Assembly: GCA_050049955.1 (NCBI GenBank)
Contig: JASFVG010000330.1
Location: 1-5,595, forward strand
Source: SKLM01 sp050049955
GTDB lineage: Bacteria; Chloroflexota; Anaerolineae; B4-G1
Direction of reading: 5' to 3'
Length of the DNA: 5,595 nucleotides
In this document: positions 1 through 5,595 of the stretch, in pieces
Position numbering within the stretch: the stretch's first letter is position 1
How the letters are laid out: the number at the start of each line of letters is the position of its first letter
Notes under the pieces: generated by a model
Database searches by the model: none
What the model saw: only the letters and a program-made list of their open reading frames with translations
What the model was told of the DNA's origin: nothing
Translations under genes and position numbers: made by a program

Positions 1-1272
1 GTCAATGATATCGAGACCGATCGCTAGCTCACTCTCCGTGATGATGAGGGGCGGTCCCACAAAAAGCAGATTTCGCATTACGTTGGTGCTGAGCCCTCGC
101 TCCAGCAATCTGCCGCGAATGGTGCCAGCCACAACTGGATCCAGAGGTTCTTTGGTTTGCCGATCGTTCACTAGTTCCAGACAACAGAATAGCCCCATGC
201 CCCGGACATCACCCACGCAGCGGTGCCGGGACTTCATATCTTCAAGTCTGGCCTTCACATAGATCCCCTGCTTTCTAGAATTCTCGATCAGATTCTCGTC
301 GTGATAGACCTGGAGGACAGCGCTTCCCGCAGCGCATGCCAGCGGGTGCGAGTTGTATGTGAGTCCCGCGTACAGCATCTCCTGGCTTAGCTTCTCCATG
401 ATCCGATCCGAGATGGCCACACAGCCCAGAGGCACGTAGCCACAAGTAATGCCCTTTGCCAACGACATCAGATCAGGTGTAACGTCGTAGTGATCGACGG
501 CAAACCACTTGCCCGTGCGGCCAAAGCCGACCATGACTTCATCGACTATGAGCAAGATGTTGTGCCTGTCACAGATCTGGCGCAGCCGCTGCATATACCC
601 GTCTGGGGGGGCAAAGAAACCCGCAGCCCCGGTCTGGGTTTCCACCAGTACCGCAGCTACCGTAGCCGGTGACTCGTAATGGATGACTTCTTCAACGTGC
701 TCAGCGCACCGCAGGTTGCATTCAGGATAGGTCAGTCCGAAAGAGCAACGGTAGCAGTACGGATCGAGGAAGTGCACGACGCCCGGAATACCTGGCTCGA
801 CAGGAGGGCGCCTCGGATCACCAGTCAGCGAGATAGCACCATAGGTCGCACCGTGGTATGAGCGATACTTGGCCAGGATCTTGAACTTGCCTGTGTACGC
901 TCGGGCGATCTTGACCGCGTTCTCGTTGGCGTCCGCACCGGCAAGCGTGAAGAAGAAGTGCTTCAGGTCCCCTGGCGTTACCGCCGCCAAGTCCTCGGCG
1001 AGTCTCGACCTGGACAAGCAAGCCGAGTCCGGGCGAGCATAGCACATCTTCTCTGCCTGTTTCTTGATGGCCTCGACGACTCTCGGGTGTTGGTATCCAA
1101 TGCTAAGGTTCACCAGGGCTGAAGAGAAATCAAGGTACTTGTTGCCGTCGGCATCCCAGAAATACACGCCCTTACCAGTTTCGACGACCATGGGGTCCAG
1201 GTCTGCCTGGACAGACCAACTGTGGACAAGGTGCCTTCTGTCAAGGGTCTTGATTGCTTCCTTTGATAACAC
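1..1272 (-). CDS. Class III PLP-dependent aminotransferase (taurine/omega-amino-acid type), C-terminus cut by window edge
   Basis: The frame is open from a GTG at 1272-1270 to base 1: 424 codons, lacking perhaps 20-30 C-terminal residues of a family usually 430-460 long. It was found by translating the minus strand directly. The GTG start is chosen because GGAG lies about 6 nt upstream and the next Met (in LDPM) would remove the N-terminal HLVHSWSVQ segment. Visible landmarks are VYFWDADGNKYLDF near residue 40, the PLP-phosphate segment LAGADANENA (about 110-119), SYHGAT (138-143), DEVMVGFGRTG with PLP-nitrogen Asp244, and Schiff-base Lys273 in SLAKGITCGYVPLG. These define fold-type I class III enzymes, which move an amino group from an omega-amino donor to a 2-oxo acid. 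HxWSxQ with GDPRRPPVEPGIPGVVHF recalls taurine/beta-alanine-like members, but the substrate cannot be read. A Cys quartet (C173, C176, C185, C189) is unusual for the class as a whole. It is last in the operon, 86 nt after the MttB-like gene, so it may process the demethylated amine (inference). Confidence 0.93.
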   Translation of the reverse strand, partial: MLSKEAIKTLDRRHLVHSWSVQADLDPMVVETGKGVYFWDADGNKYLDFSSALVNLSIGYQHPRVVEAIKKQAEKMCYARPDSACLSRSRLAEDLAAVTPGDLKHFFFTLAGADANENAVKIARAYTGKFKILAKYRSYHGATYGAISLTGDPRRPPVEPGIPGVVHFLDPYCYRCSFGLTYPECNLRCAEHVEEVIHYESPATVAAVLVETQTGAAGFFAPPDGYMQRLRQICDRHNILLIVDEVMVGFGRTGKWFAVDHYDVTPDLMSLAKGITCGYVPLGCVAISDRIMEKLSQEMLYAGLTYNSHPLACAAGSAVLQVYHDENLIENSRKQGIYVKARLEDMKSRHRCVGDVRGMGLFCCLELVNDRQTKEPLDPVVAGTIRGRLLERGLSTNVMRNLLFVGPPLIITESELAIGLDIID

Positions 1273-1290
1273 GGAGGTCTCCTATTGCTC
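1266..1290 (-). promoter_or_regulatory. Ribosome binding site and GTG start of the aminotransferase gene
   Basis: Minus-strand sequence reads GGAG, then ACCTCC, then GTG (1272-1270). The 6-nt spacing supports the GTG as start. No ATG lies in frame between the upstream gene and codon 27, so this site decides the start. Confidence 0.65.
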
Positions 1291-1296
1291 AACTTG

Positions 1297-1320
1297 GTCC
1301 AGTCGCCCGCGTTGCTGGAC
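1297..1320 (-). other. Hairpin in the MttB-like/aminotransferase gap
   Basis: A perfect 6-bp inverted repeat (GTCCAG and CTGGAC) flanks a 12-nt GC-rich loop in the 86-nt gap, the largest gap in the operon. The loop is followed by CAAGTTGAGC rather than a U-run, so it does not look like an intrinsic terminator. It could be an RNA-processing or stability element that lowers aminotransferase expression, or chance. Confidence 0.3.
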
Positions 1321-1358
1321 GCGCCTGCCCTCTAGGTTTCGGTAACAAGCAGTGTTTC

Positions 1359-2828
1359 TTACTCCTGCCCCGAAAGGTACTCGGTGATGATCTCTTTCAC
1401 CTCGCGGCGAATCTCCTCGGATACGGGTGGCGGTTCGTGCGTCGCCAAGACCAGGCGGGCGCTTGCGTAGGCACGCTCAACGACTTCGGGGATCTCCTGG
1501 CTTTCCCACGCCCCGCGCGAGCGGCGGTCAAAGAGTCTCACTTGCGACTGCTCTCTCATGTGCCGGAAAGTATGCTCGTGTGTGAGGAATTCGCCACCAG
1601 GCCCCACCTCTGCAATGACGTTCTGGGCCATTTGGGCATCAGTGAGGGGAATGCCTGCCACCATGGCCTGAATCATGCGCGCGCACTCCACATCCAACAT
1701 GAATTTGGCATAATCGAAGGTCAGCCCAAACTCAAGTGCTCCCAGCCCATTGATGATGTTGGCACCTGCCAGGGCCGCGATGAGGCCGTTCATAGCCGAC
1801 TCGTAGCCGATCTGTGGATCGACCGACTTGGTGCTGCCGGGAAAGGCTGAAACCAGGCTGGGCAGCTGGTAGTACTGGGCCAGCCTGGCAGTCGACGCGT
1901 CCAGCATCCCCATCTCTGGCGCGCCGTAGGCGTGATTTGCAGTCTTGAGATCCATCATCGCGCCCGAATTGCCGTAGATGACGCGCATACCCGGGCGGGC
2001 AAGTTGGGCCAGTACAATAACGGCCAGAGCTTCCGCGTTGGTGCAAACCACGGAGCCAGCCAATGTGACCGGGCCCGTGGCGCCGCCCCCGATCGCCGGC
2101 GCGCAGAGGATCCCCCCGCCGTCCAACCTGGCCGAAGCGATAATCATCTCTACACAATCCCTGACCAATGTCAAAGGGCTGGTCGGGGCCACGATGGTGG
2201 TGAAGATCGGCCTCTGGGCAAATGCTCGCGCTCCGCCTGTGTGGGCAAAAGCGATCCGCGCGATAACCTGGAGGTTCTCAACACTGACTGGCCCGATGAG
2301 CACGTGCTTGCCGGTGTTGGCGAACAGCGATTCGGCGTTGAAGACCGGGTGGGCACCTCCGGGCTTGTCCAGGGAGGCCACTGGCCGGTGCATCACCCCC
2401 ACTAGGTCCAGGCTGTCGCAGATTCGAGCGATGTTGGCACTATCCCGCTGCGTCGTTGGCCGCAAATCCCCGCTTTCCAGATCGACGATCTGGATCAGCT
2501 CCCCCATAGTGGCGAAAGTCACTCGATGAGCCTGTAGCGCGCAATCGTACTCCAGGCTCTTTCCCCTGAGCACGACATCGTGTGGCGTCGTGCTCAGGCA
2601 ATTCTCGACCACGTGGGCCGGGATCTTGACAATGGCGTCTTGCTCTTGCCGCTCTACCCTGGCCCCGGCCGAGGAAAAGATCTCAATGGCTTCTGCGCTT
2701 CCCTCGACCTGGACTCCGACGTTCTCCAGAATCTCCAGGGTGGCCTGGTGTAGCCTATCCAGATCGGCTGGCGCAAAAGCCTCCAGGCCCCAACTGCGGA
2801 CCGGTGAGGGAACATATGCCGACGGCAT
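1359..2828 (-). CDS. MttB-family (trimethylamine methyltransferase-like) corrinoid methyltransferase, non-pyrrolysine
   Basis: 489 residues from the preferred ATG, close to the roughly 490-500 usual for the family. The frame stays open to 2897, but that start lies inside the upstream gene. GGGAGGAG at 2843-2836 puts GGAGG 9 nt before the ATG at 2828 and only 3 nt before the ATG at 2834, so 2828 is best. Family landmarks: LHQATLEILENVGVQVEG near the N-terminus, the barrel segment IYGNSGAMMDLKTANH, PEMGMLDASTARLAQYYQLP, then YESAMNGLIAALAGANIINGLGALE and LTFDYAKFMLD. In methanogen MttB a pyrrolysine (UAG) sits just after the QYYxLP segment. Here LVSAFPGSTKSVD occupies it (F329-P330-G331-S332) with no amber codon. 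Non-Pyl MttB homologues such as Desulfitobacterium MtgB demethylate glycine betaine, and others use carnitine, proline betaine or similar compounds. The likely role is methyl transfer from a quaternary or tertiary amine to Co(I) of the adjacent corrinoid protein. The exact substrate is unknown. Confidence 0.93.
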   Translation of the reverse strand: MPSAYVPSPVRSWGLEAFAPADLDRLHQATLEILENVGVQVEGSAEAIEIFSSAGARVERQEQDAIVKIPAHVVENCLSTTPHDVVLRGKSLEYDCALQAHRVTFATMGELIQIVDLESGDLRPTTQRDSANIARICDSLDLVGVMHRPVASLDKPGGAHPVFNAESLFANTGKHVLIGPVSVENLQVIARIAFAHTGGARAFAQRPIFTTIVAPTSPLTLVRDCVEMIIASARLDGGGILCAPAIGGGATGPVTLAGSVVCTNAEALAVIVLAQLARPGMRVIYGNSGAMMDLKTANHAYGAPEMGMLDASTARLAQYYQLPSLVSAFPGSTKSVDPQIGYESAMNGLIAALAGANIINGLGALEFGLTFDYAKFMLDVECARMIQAMVAGIPLTDAQMAQNVIAEVGPGGEFLTHEHTFRHMREQSQVRLFDRRSRGAWESQEIPEVVERAYASARLVLATHEPPPVSEEIRREVKEIITEYLSGQE

Positions 2829-2843
2829 GAGCATTCTCCTCCC
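2826..2843 (-). promoter_or_regulatory. Ribosome binding site deciding the MttB-like start
   Basis: GGGAGGAG (2843-2836) lies between the stop of the MtmB-like gene (2851) and two in-frame ATGs, at 2834 and 2828. Only the second has normal spacing (9 nt from GGAGG). Longest-ORF calling from 2897 would add 23 residues of low-complexity sequence that overlap the upstream gene. Confidence 0.65.
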
Positions 2844-2850
2844 GCCCCGA

Positions 2851-4224
2851 TTAGAACCTGAACACGACACCGTAGGATTCAAGCTCTTTCCGGGCATTGG
2901 CGTACAGTTCTTCGTGCTCTTTGAACGGCTTGAGAGTCTTCATATCATAACATTCCCAGAACTTAAGCCCCAGCGGGGCACTGGGGAGGCTGTCTTCGTA
3001 CCTGGTCAACAGCTGCTTGACGATCTCGTTTGCCTCGTCGCGCTTCATGCCCACCACGGCGTGGGCGATCTGGGCGCTCCACCGACCATTCATGGGCGTG
3101 ATGTGATCTATGACCACATTCCCGGGCGACCCGCCGGTAGGACCTACAGAGCTTCCCGAAACCACGTGGGCGATCACGGGTGCTGCTGCCTCGTACGGCT
3201 GCGTCTCGATGCCCGGTCCAGAAGCGACCAGGCCTGAGATCTGCAGGGGGAAGTGGCTGTTCCGCGAGATCGCCTGCGCACTCGCGCTCGTTCCCCAGAT
3301 CACCTCCGGGCCCGTACTGGACGAACTCCTGAGATCAATCGAGAAGTTGAGGTGATACGATCCACGGAACACGAGGATCGACTGGAAGTGGTAGGCGACG
3401 TTGGCAAGGGCCATCCCCGCCGGGCCGCCACAGTAGCCGCCGACCATCGGGCAGGTTTCCGCCACGACGTGCCCCCCCAGGCTGGTGACGTAGGCAACTT
3501 CGTTCAGCCGCTCCCAACTGACCTTCATTTCGGCCAACGCCCCGACGAGCCAACCATCCGAAGGTCGCATGCCGAATTGACTGCCCGCAATCTTACCCGC
3601 ATCTGACACGGCGGTGGCAATCGCGTTCTGCACGGGCATGCCCGCCCGGCCTGCGCGCCTGAGCCCTTCTCGCGTCAACGCCGTGCTCTTGATGCAGGCC
3701 AGTATCTCCAGCGGTGTGCCAGCACGCACTGTTGCCCCACCGATGTTGGCCAATGAGGGCGCCGTCACCCCATCGCCAAGTGGGATCTCACCAGTGGCCT
3801 GCACAAAGGCTTCAAACACTTCCTCGCTGGACACCGGCGTGCCACCTGCACCCACGTAGCACCACGGGGGGATGTTGCTCTCTGGTCTGCGGGAGGGGTA
3901 GGGCTTGGCGTCCTTGCCCTCCCCGAACACGGGCTCTGTTGGCGCCGTGACAAGGCCTTCTCGGATCTCATCCTCGGTGAACTGGATAATGCGGTTCGTA
4001 TCCAAGCAGTAGGTACCGACTTCCCGGTAGAATTCCACTCCTGCCTCAAACATGCGGTCGGCGAACTCGTCACTTGAGGGCACGACCACCTCGGGATCGT
4101 ACCGTATCTCATAGTTCTTCAGGTTCTGTCGCAGCTTGGGCACAAAGACCTTGAGATCGTATTCCTTTTCGGGAATCAAGGGGCCAGTCATTGCCCGCTC
4201 GATGACCTCAGCGAAACTGATCAT
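2851..4224 (-). CDS. MtmB-family (monomethylamine methyltransferase-like) protein with Gln at the pyrrolysine position
   Basis: 457 residues, against 458 for Methanosarcina MtmB, and collinear with it throughout as I recall that sequence. Matches include the N-terminal AGVEFYREVGTYCLDTNRII and FTEDEI, the central AGRAGMPVQ, LVGALAEMKVSWERLNEVA, the glycine-rich PMVGGYCGGPAG, YHLNFSIDLRSSSS, and the C-terminal SAPLGLKFWECYDMKTLKP. MtmB is a TIM barrel that moves the methyl of monomethylamine to the corrinoid of MtmC, using pyrrolysine 202 (UAG) in GRPGMGV-Pyl-G. Here the equivalent is Q199, encoded by CAG (3630-3628), one transition from TAG. The gene is full-length without amber readthrough, so it is a non-Pyl paralogue whose substrate and mechanism probably differ. 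The ATG overlaps the corrinoid gene stop (ATGA), with GGAGG just upstream, which indicates translational coupling. The stop is TAA, 22 nt before the MttB-like start. Family assignment is firm; activity on monomethylamine is not implied. Confidence 0.92.
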   Translation of the reverse strand: MISFAEVIERAMTGPLIPEKEYDLKVFVPKLRQNLKNYEIRYDPEVVVPSSDEFADRMFEAGVEFYREVGTYCLDTNRIIQFTEDEIREGLVTAPTEPVFGEGKDAKPYPSRRPESNIPPWCYVGAGGTPVSSEEVFEAFVQATGEIPLGDGVTAPSLANIGGATVRAGTPLEILACIKSTALTREGLRRAGRAGMPVQNAIATAVSDAGKIAGSQFGMRPSDGWLVGALAEMKVSWERLNEVAYVTSLGGHVVAETCPMVGGYCGGPAGMALANVAYHFQSILVFRGSYHLNFSIDLRSSSSTGPEVIWGTSASAQAISRNSHFPLQISGLVASGPGIETQPYEAAAPVIAHVVSGSSVGPTGGSPGNVVIDHITPMNGRWSAQIAHAVVGMKRDEANEIVKQLLTRYEDSLPSAPLGLKFWECYDMKTLKPFKEHEELYANARKELESYGVVFRF

Positions 4225-4880
4225 TGTCCTCCCCCCACCCAGGCCAACGCCAGGCCGACGGCATCCGTGGCCGTCTGACCGTAGCCATCAGCTCCAATCT
4301 GTTCAGCCCACTCGACGTTCGTCGGGCCGCCAACCACCATCACATAACTCCCAGCGCTCTTGCCGCGAGCTTCCAGGTACTCGATTGCATCCTCTTGCTC
4401 TGGCATTGTCGTGGTCATCAGCGCTGATAGGGCGATGATGTCAGCGTCGGCCTTCTCGGCTTCCTCCACGAACCTGACGGCTGGCACATCGATGCCAAGG
4501 TCGATACCCTCAATGCCAGCGGTCTCCAACATCGTGGCGACGATGTTCTTGCCAAGCGAGTGCATATCGCCCATAACCGAGCCGAGGATCACCTTGTCCT
4601 TTGCTTCGCCTCGTTGCCCTTGCGCAGGAAGCAGCGGTTCCAGGAGATCCATACCCTCTTGCCAGGCGTCGGCAGCCATCATCATCTCCGGCAGGTAGAC
4701 CTCACAGCGGCGAGACTGCTCACCCAGGTCGCGGATGCCAGGGATCCGACTAGCATCCAGGATAGCGTCGGGGTTCAATCCCTCATCTAGCCCTTGCTGG
4801 ACCAGTGGCTGGATCTCCCCAGACTGTTCGTCGATGAACGCTGCCCGAATCCGCACCAAGGTGTTCACTCGCTCAGTCAT
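4221..4880 (-). CDS. Corrinoid protein (MtmC/MtbC/MttC-like methyl carrier)
   Basis: 219 residues, the usual length for free-standing corrinoid carriers. The N-terminal four-helix cap (about residues 1-90) includes LDEGLNPDAILDAS, then CEVYLPEMMMAADAWQEGMDLLEPLL. The Rossmann-like cobalamin domain follows, with GDMHSLGKNIV: D105-x-H107-x-x-G110 is the DxHxxG motif whose His ligates cobalt from below in the base-off form. The second contact is S152-A-L154 (SxL), and G184-G185 lies in MVVGGPTNVEWAEQIGADGYG. The protein holds Co(I), takes a methyl from a dedicated substrate methyltransferase and passes it to a second methyltransferase. It is the first gene of the operon, GGAAGG lies 7 nt before the ATG, and its stop overlaps the MtmB-like start by 4 nt. 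It is the only corrinoid protein here for two substrate methyltransferases, so it may serve both or pair with only one. Whether it is closest to MtmC, MtbC or MttC cannot be told by eye. Confidence 0.95.
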   Translation of the reverse strand: MTERVNTLVRIRAAFIDEQSGEIQPLVQQGLDEGLNPDAILDASRIPGIRDLGEQSRRCEVYLPEMMMAADAWQEGMDLLEPLLPAQGQRGEAKDKVILGSVMGDMHSLGKNIVATMLETAGIEGIDLGIDVPAVRFVEEAEKADADIIALSALMTTTMPEQEDAIEYLEARGKSAGSYVMVVGGPTNVEWAEQIGADGYGQTATDAVGLALAWVGGGQ

Positions 4881-5123
4881 TGTGAGCCCTTCCTAACCGT
4901 GGTTGCACTCCTCCTGTGCATTGCTGAGATGTCATAGAGTCTCATTCGGGCGGTTTCTGAACCGATGAAACCAAGGACTGATTGTGACCAAGGGGCGGTC
5001 TCTCCCTGTGCCGCTGCAGTGCCGGCAGCCCATTCTTGAACGTTTCTGATGCGGCTCAGCTCACCGTACTGTCCACGACAGAGAATCGACTCCATAGGCG
5101 GTACTTTGAAACATTAGTAAAAC
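4881..5123 (-). promoter_or_regulatory. Long 5' leader of the methyltransferase operon, several hairpins
   Basis: About 240 nt separate the predicted transcription start from the corrinoid-protein ATG, with no convincing gene. Minus-strand inverted repeats: CTGTC/GACAG with a 3-nt loop (5081-5069); CTGCCG/CGGCaCAG with a 9-nt loop in the GC-rich block at about 5028-5006; and two competing stems, GGTTTC/GAAACC (4972-4967 with 4957-4952) and CGGTT/AACCG (4964-4951), which share their 3' arm. A mutually exclusive pair upstream of a ribosome site is what a regulatory leader would look like. I did not find a convincing B12-box or another riboswitch core, so this is a candidate element only. Confidence 0.35.
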
Positions 5124-5130
5124 ATCAGTA
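5109..5130. repeat. 11-bp tandem direct repeat at the predicted transcription start
   Basis: On the plus strand AAACATTAGTA (5109-5119) is followed at once by AAACATCAGTA (5120-5130), one mismatch in 11. The repeat unit is close to one DNA helical turn, and the pair abuts the -10 hexamer and covers the predicted start site. That placement suits an operator for a regulator binding same-face direct repeats. It is also AT-rich, so chance cannot be excluded. Confidence 0.5.
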
Positions 5131-5158
5131 GTGTACCATTGGCACTTCGGAATGTCAA
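5130..5158 (-). promoter_or_regulatory. Sigma-70-type promoter of the corrinoid/methyltransferase operon
   Basis: On the minus strand a perfect TTGACA (5158-5153) is followed after exactly 17 nt by TACACT (5135-5130, 4 of 6 to TATAAT, keeping T1, A2 and T6). Transcription would start near 5123, pointing into the operon. It sits in the only AT-richer patch upstream of the corrinoid gene. A GTGCCA-A-TGGTACAC near-dyad in the spacer overlaps the -10 and could be part of an operator. Confidence 0.65.
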
Positions 5159-5299
5159 GTGCGTTGGAACAAGGATCTATGGTGGCAGCGAACAGCAGCA
5201 CGCGGACTCCCGAGCAGAAGTTGCCCTGATAGGCTGCCAAAGCCGAATGATACATCCGGTCTAGGGTTTTGGCTGGTCAGCTCGCAGTGCAGTAGAACC

Positions 5300-5595
5300 G
5301 CAACTGCCGTCATCGACCGCGTGGTCCATTACAGCATCATCATCGAGTTTGGTCCCGAGATGAAGAACGTTCGTGCAGAACAAGCCGCACGCCGCAACGC
5401 TATCCGGTTGGACAGCTTCAGTGCCAACCTGATACCATGAAACCTCTATCGGCGCGTTGAGACGCTTTTCCTCTGATAGAGGACCCGGCCCTGATGACCG
5501 CGCTGCATGATCAGATCCTCAGCATCCATCTCAAGGGCAACGTGAAGGCGCGCCGGATGCTACCCGACGGAGGCTACGAGCGGGTGCAGCCCAAG
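5300..5595 (+). pseudogene. ppk: Decayed polyphosphate kinase (PPK1) C-terminal remnant, continues past window edge
   Basis: Plus-strand translation matches the C-terminal catalytic domain of PPK1 in order, but not in one open frame. From 5306, AVIDRVVHYSIIIEFG resembles the family segment VxSIVDRYLEHxRxxxF. Then FSANLIP-stop-NLYRRVETLF resembles SADWMPRNLYRRVETLF, with TGA (5438-5440) where the conserved Arg (CGA) is expected and Leu for Trp. After TTC at 5468-5470 the reading moves to another frame (one base missing), giving LIEDPALMTALHDQIL and then GNVKARRMLPDGGYERV, the family's near-C-terminal DNVKAR region. PPK1 makes polyphosphate from ATP. Two independent lesions plus divergence in 5258-5440 indicate a dead gene rather than a single sequencing error. 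The N-terminal two thirds are not recognisable upstream; faint similarity may start near 5258. The C-terminal end lies beyond the window. Confidence 0.8.

Noticed and set aside
1254..1850. Plus-strand 198-codon frame opposite the MttB-like gene
   Set aside because: It lies antisense to a clear conserved gene in GC-rich DNA, has no domain-like sequence and no ribosome site, so it is a shadow frame.
2829..2897. N-terminal extension of the MttB-like protein starting at 2897
   Set aside because: It would overlap the upstream gene by 47 nt, has no ribosome site there, and the extra residues do not resemble MttB, while a strong site serves the ATG at 2828.
2590..3237. Plus-strand 215-codon frame spanning the MttB-like/MtmB-like junction
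   Set aside because: It is antisense to two conserved coding regions and includes the reverse of their junction and ribosome site; the composition is Arg/Ser/Pro-rich as expected for a shadow.
4877..5095. Minus-strand 72-codon frame between the promoter and the corrinoid gene, whose TGA overlaps the corrinoid ATG (ATGA)
   Set aside because: There is no ribosome site before its ATG, no recognisable family or motif, and it lies across the hairpin-rich leader. The ATGA overlap is intriguing but is the only point in favour. Conservation in relatives would change this view.
4900..5125. Cobalamin or glycine riboswitch in the leader
   Set aside because: GCCGGCACTG and GGGAGAGACC are short look-alikes of riboswitch boxes, but the surrounding conserved core could not be assembled, so no class is called.
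5159..5440. Plus-strand 93-codon frame as a real small gene
   Set aside because: Its C-terminal half aligns with the PPK1 catalytic domain and the alignment continues past its TGA, so it is a fragment of the pseudogene. The first part (5159-5257) shows nothing recognisable.

Overview
The window reads as moderately GC-rich bacterial DNA. Support for Bacteria: a sigma-70-type promoter, strong GGAGG-type ribosome sites, a GTG start, and a decayed bacterial-type polyphosphate kinase. The phylum cannot be fixed from this piece; an anaerobic or corrinoid-using lineage (for example a Chloroflexota or Firmicutes relative) is a guess from gene content only.

Layout. About 90% of the window is one minus-strand operon read from right to left. 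A promoter at 5158-5130 is followed by an 11-bp direct repeat and a leader of roughly 240 nt. Then come four genes: a corrinoid (methylcobalamin carrier) protein (4880-4221), an MtmB-family monomethylamine methyltransferase homologue (4224-2851, sharing an ATGA overlap with the gene before it), an MttB-family trimethylamine methyltransferase homologue (2828-1359, 22 nt downstream), and a class III PLP-dependent aminotransferase (GTG start at 1272, running off the left edge, 86 nt downstream). To the right, on the plus strand, lies a decayed C-terminal remnant of polyphosphate kinase (about 5300-5595), with an in-frame TGA and a frameshift.

How the genes may work together. MtmB and MttB of methanogens carry pyrrolysine at an in-frame amber codon in the active site. 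Neither homologue here does. The MtmB-like protein has a CAG glutamine exactly where the UAG pyrrolysine is expected, and the MttB-like protein has ordinary residues (Phe-Pro-Gly-Ser) in the matching segment. Both probably pass a methyl group from an N-methylated compound to the single adjacent corrinoid protein. The aminotransferase may then act on the demethylated primary amine. I infer a pyrrolysine-independent demethylation-plus-transamination pathway for an unidentified N-methylated amine. The substrate, the second methyltransferase (MtbA or MtvA type), the corrinoid reactivase (RamA type) and any transporter are not in this window.

The non-Pyl MtmB homologue, its pairing with a non-Pyl MttB homologue, and the regulated-looking promoter and leader are the points most worth following.
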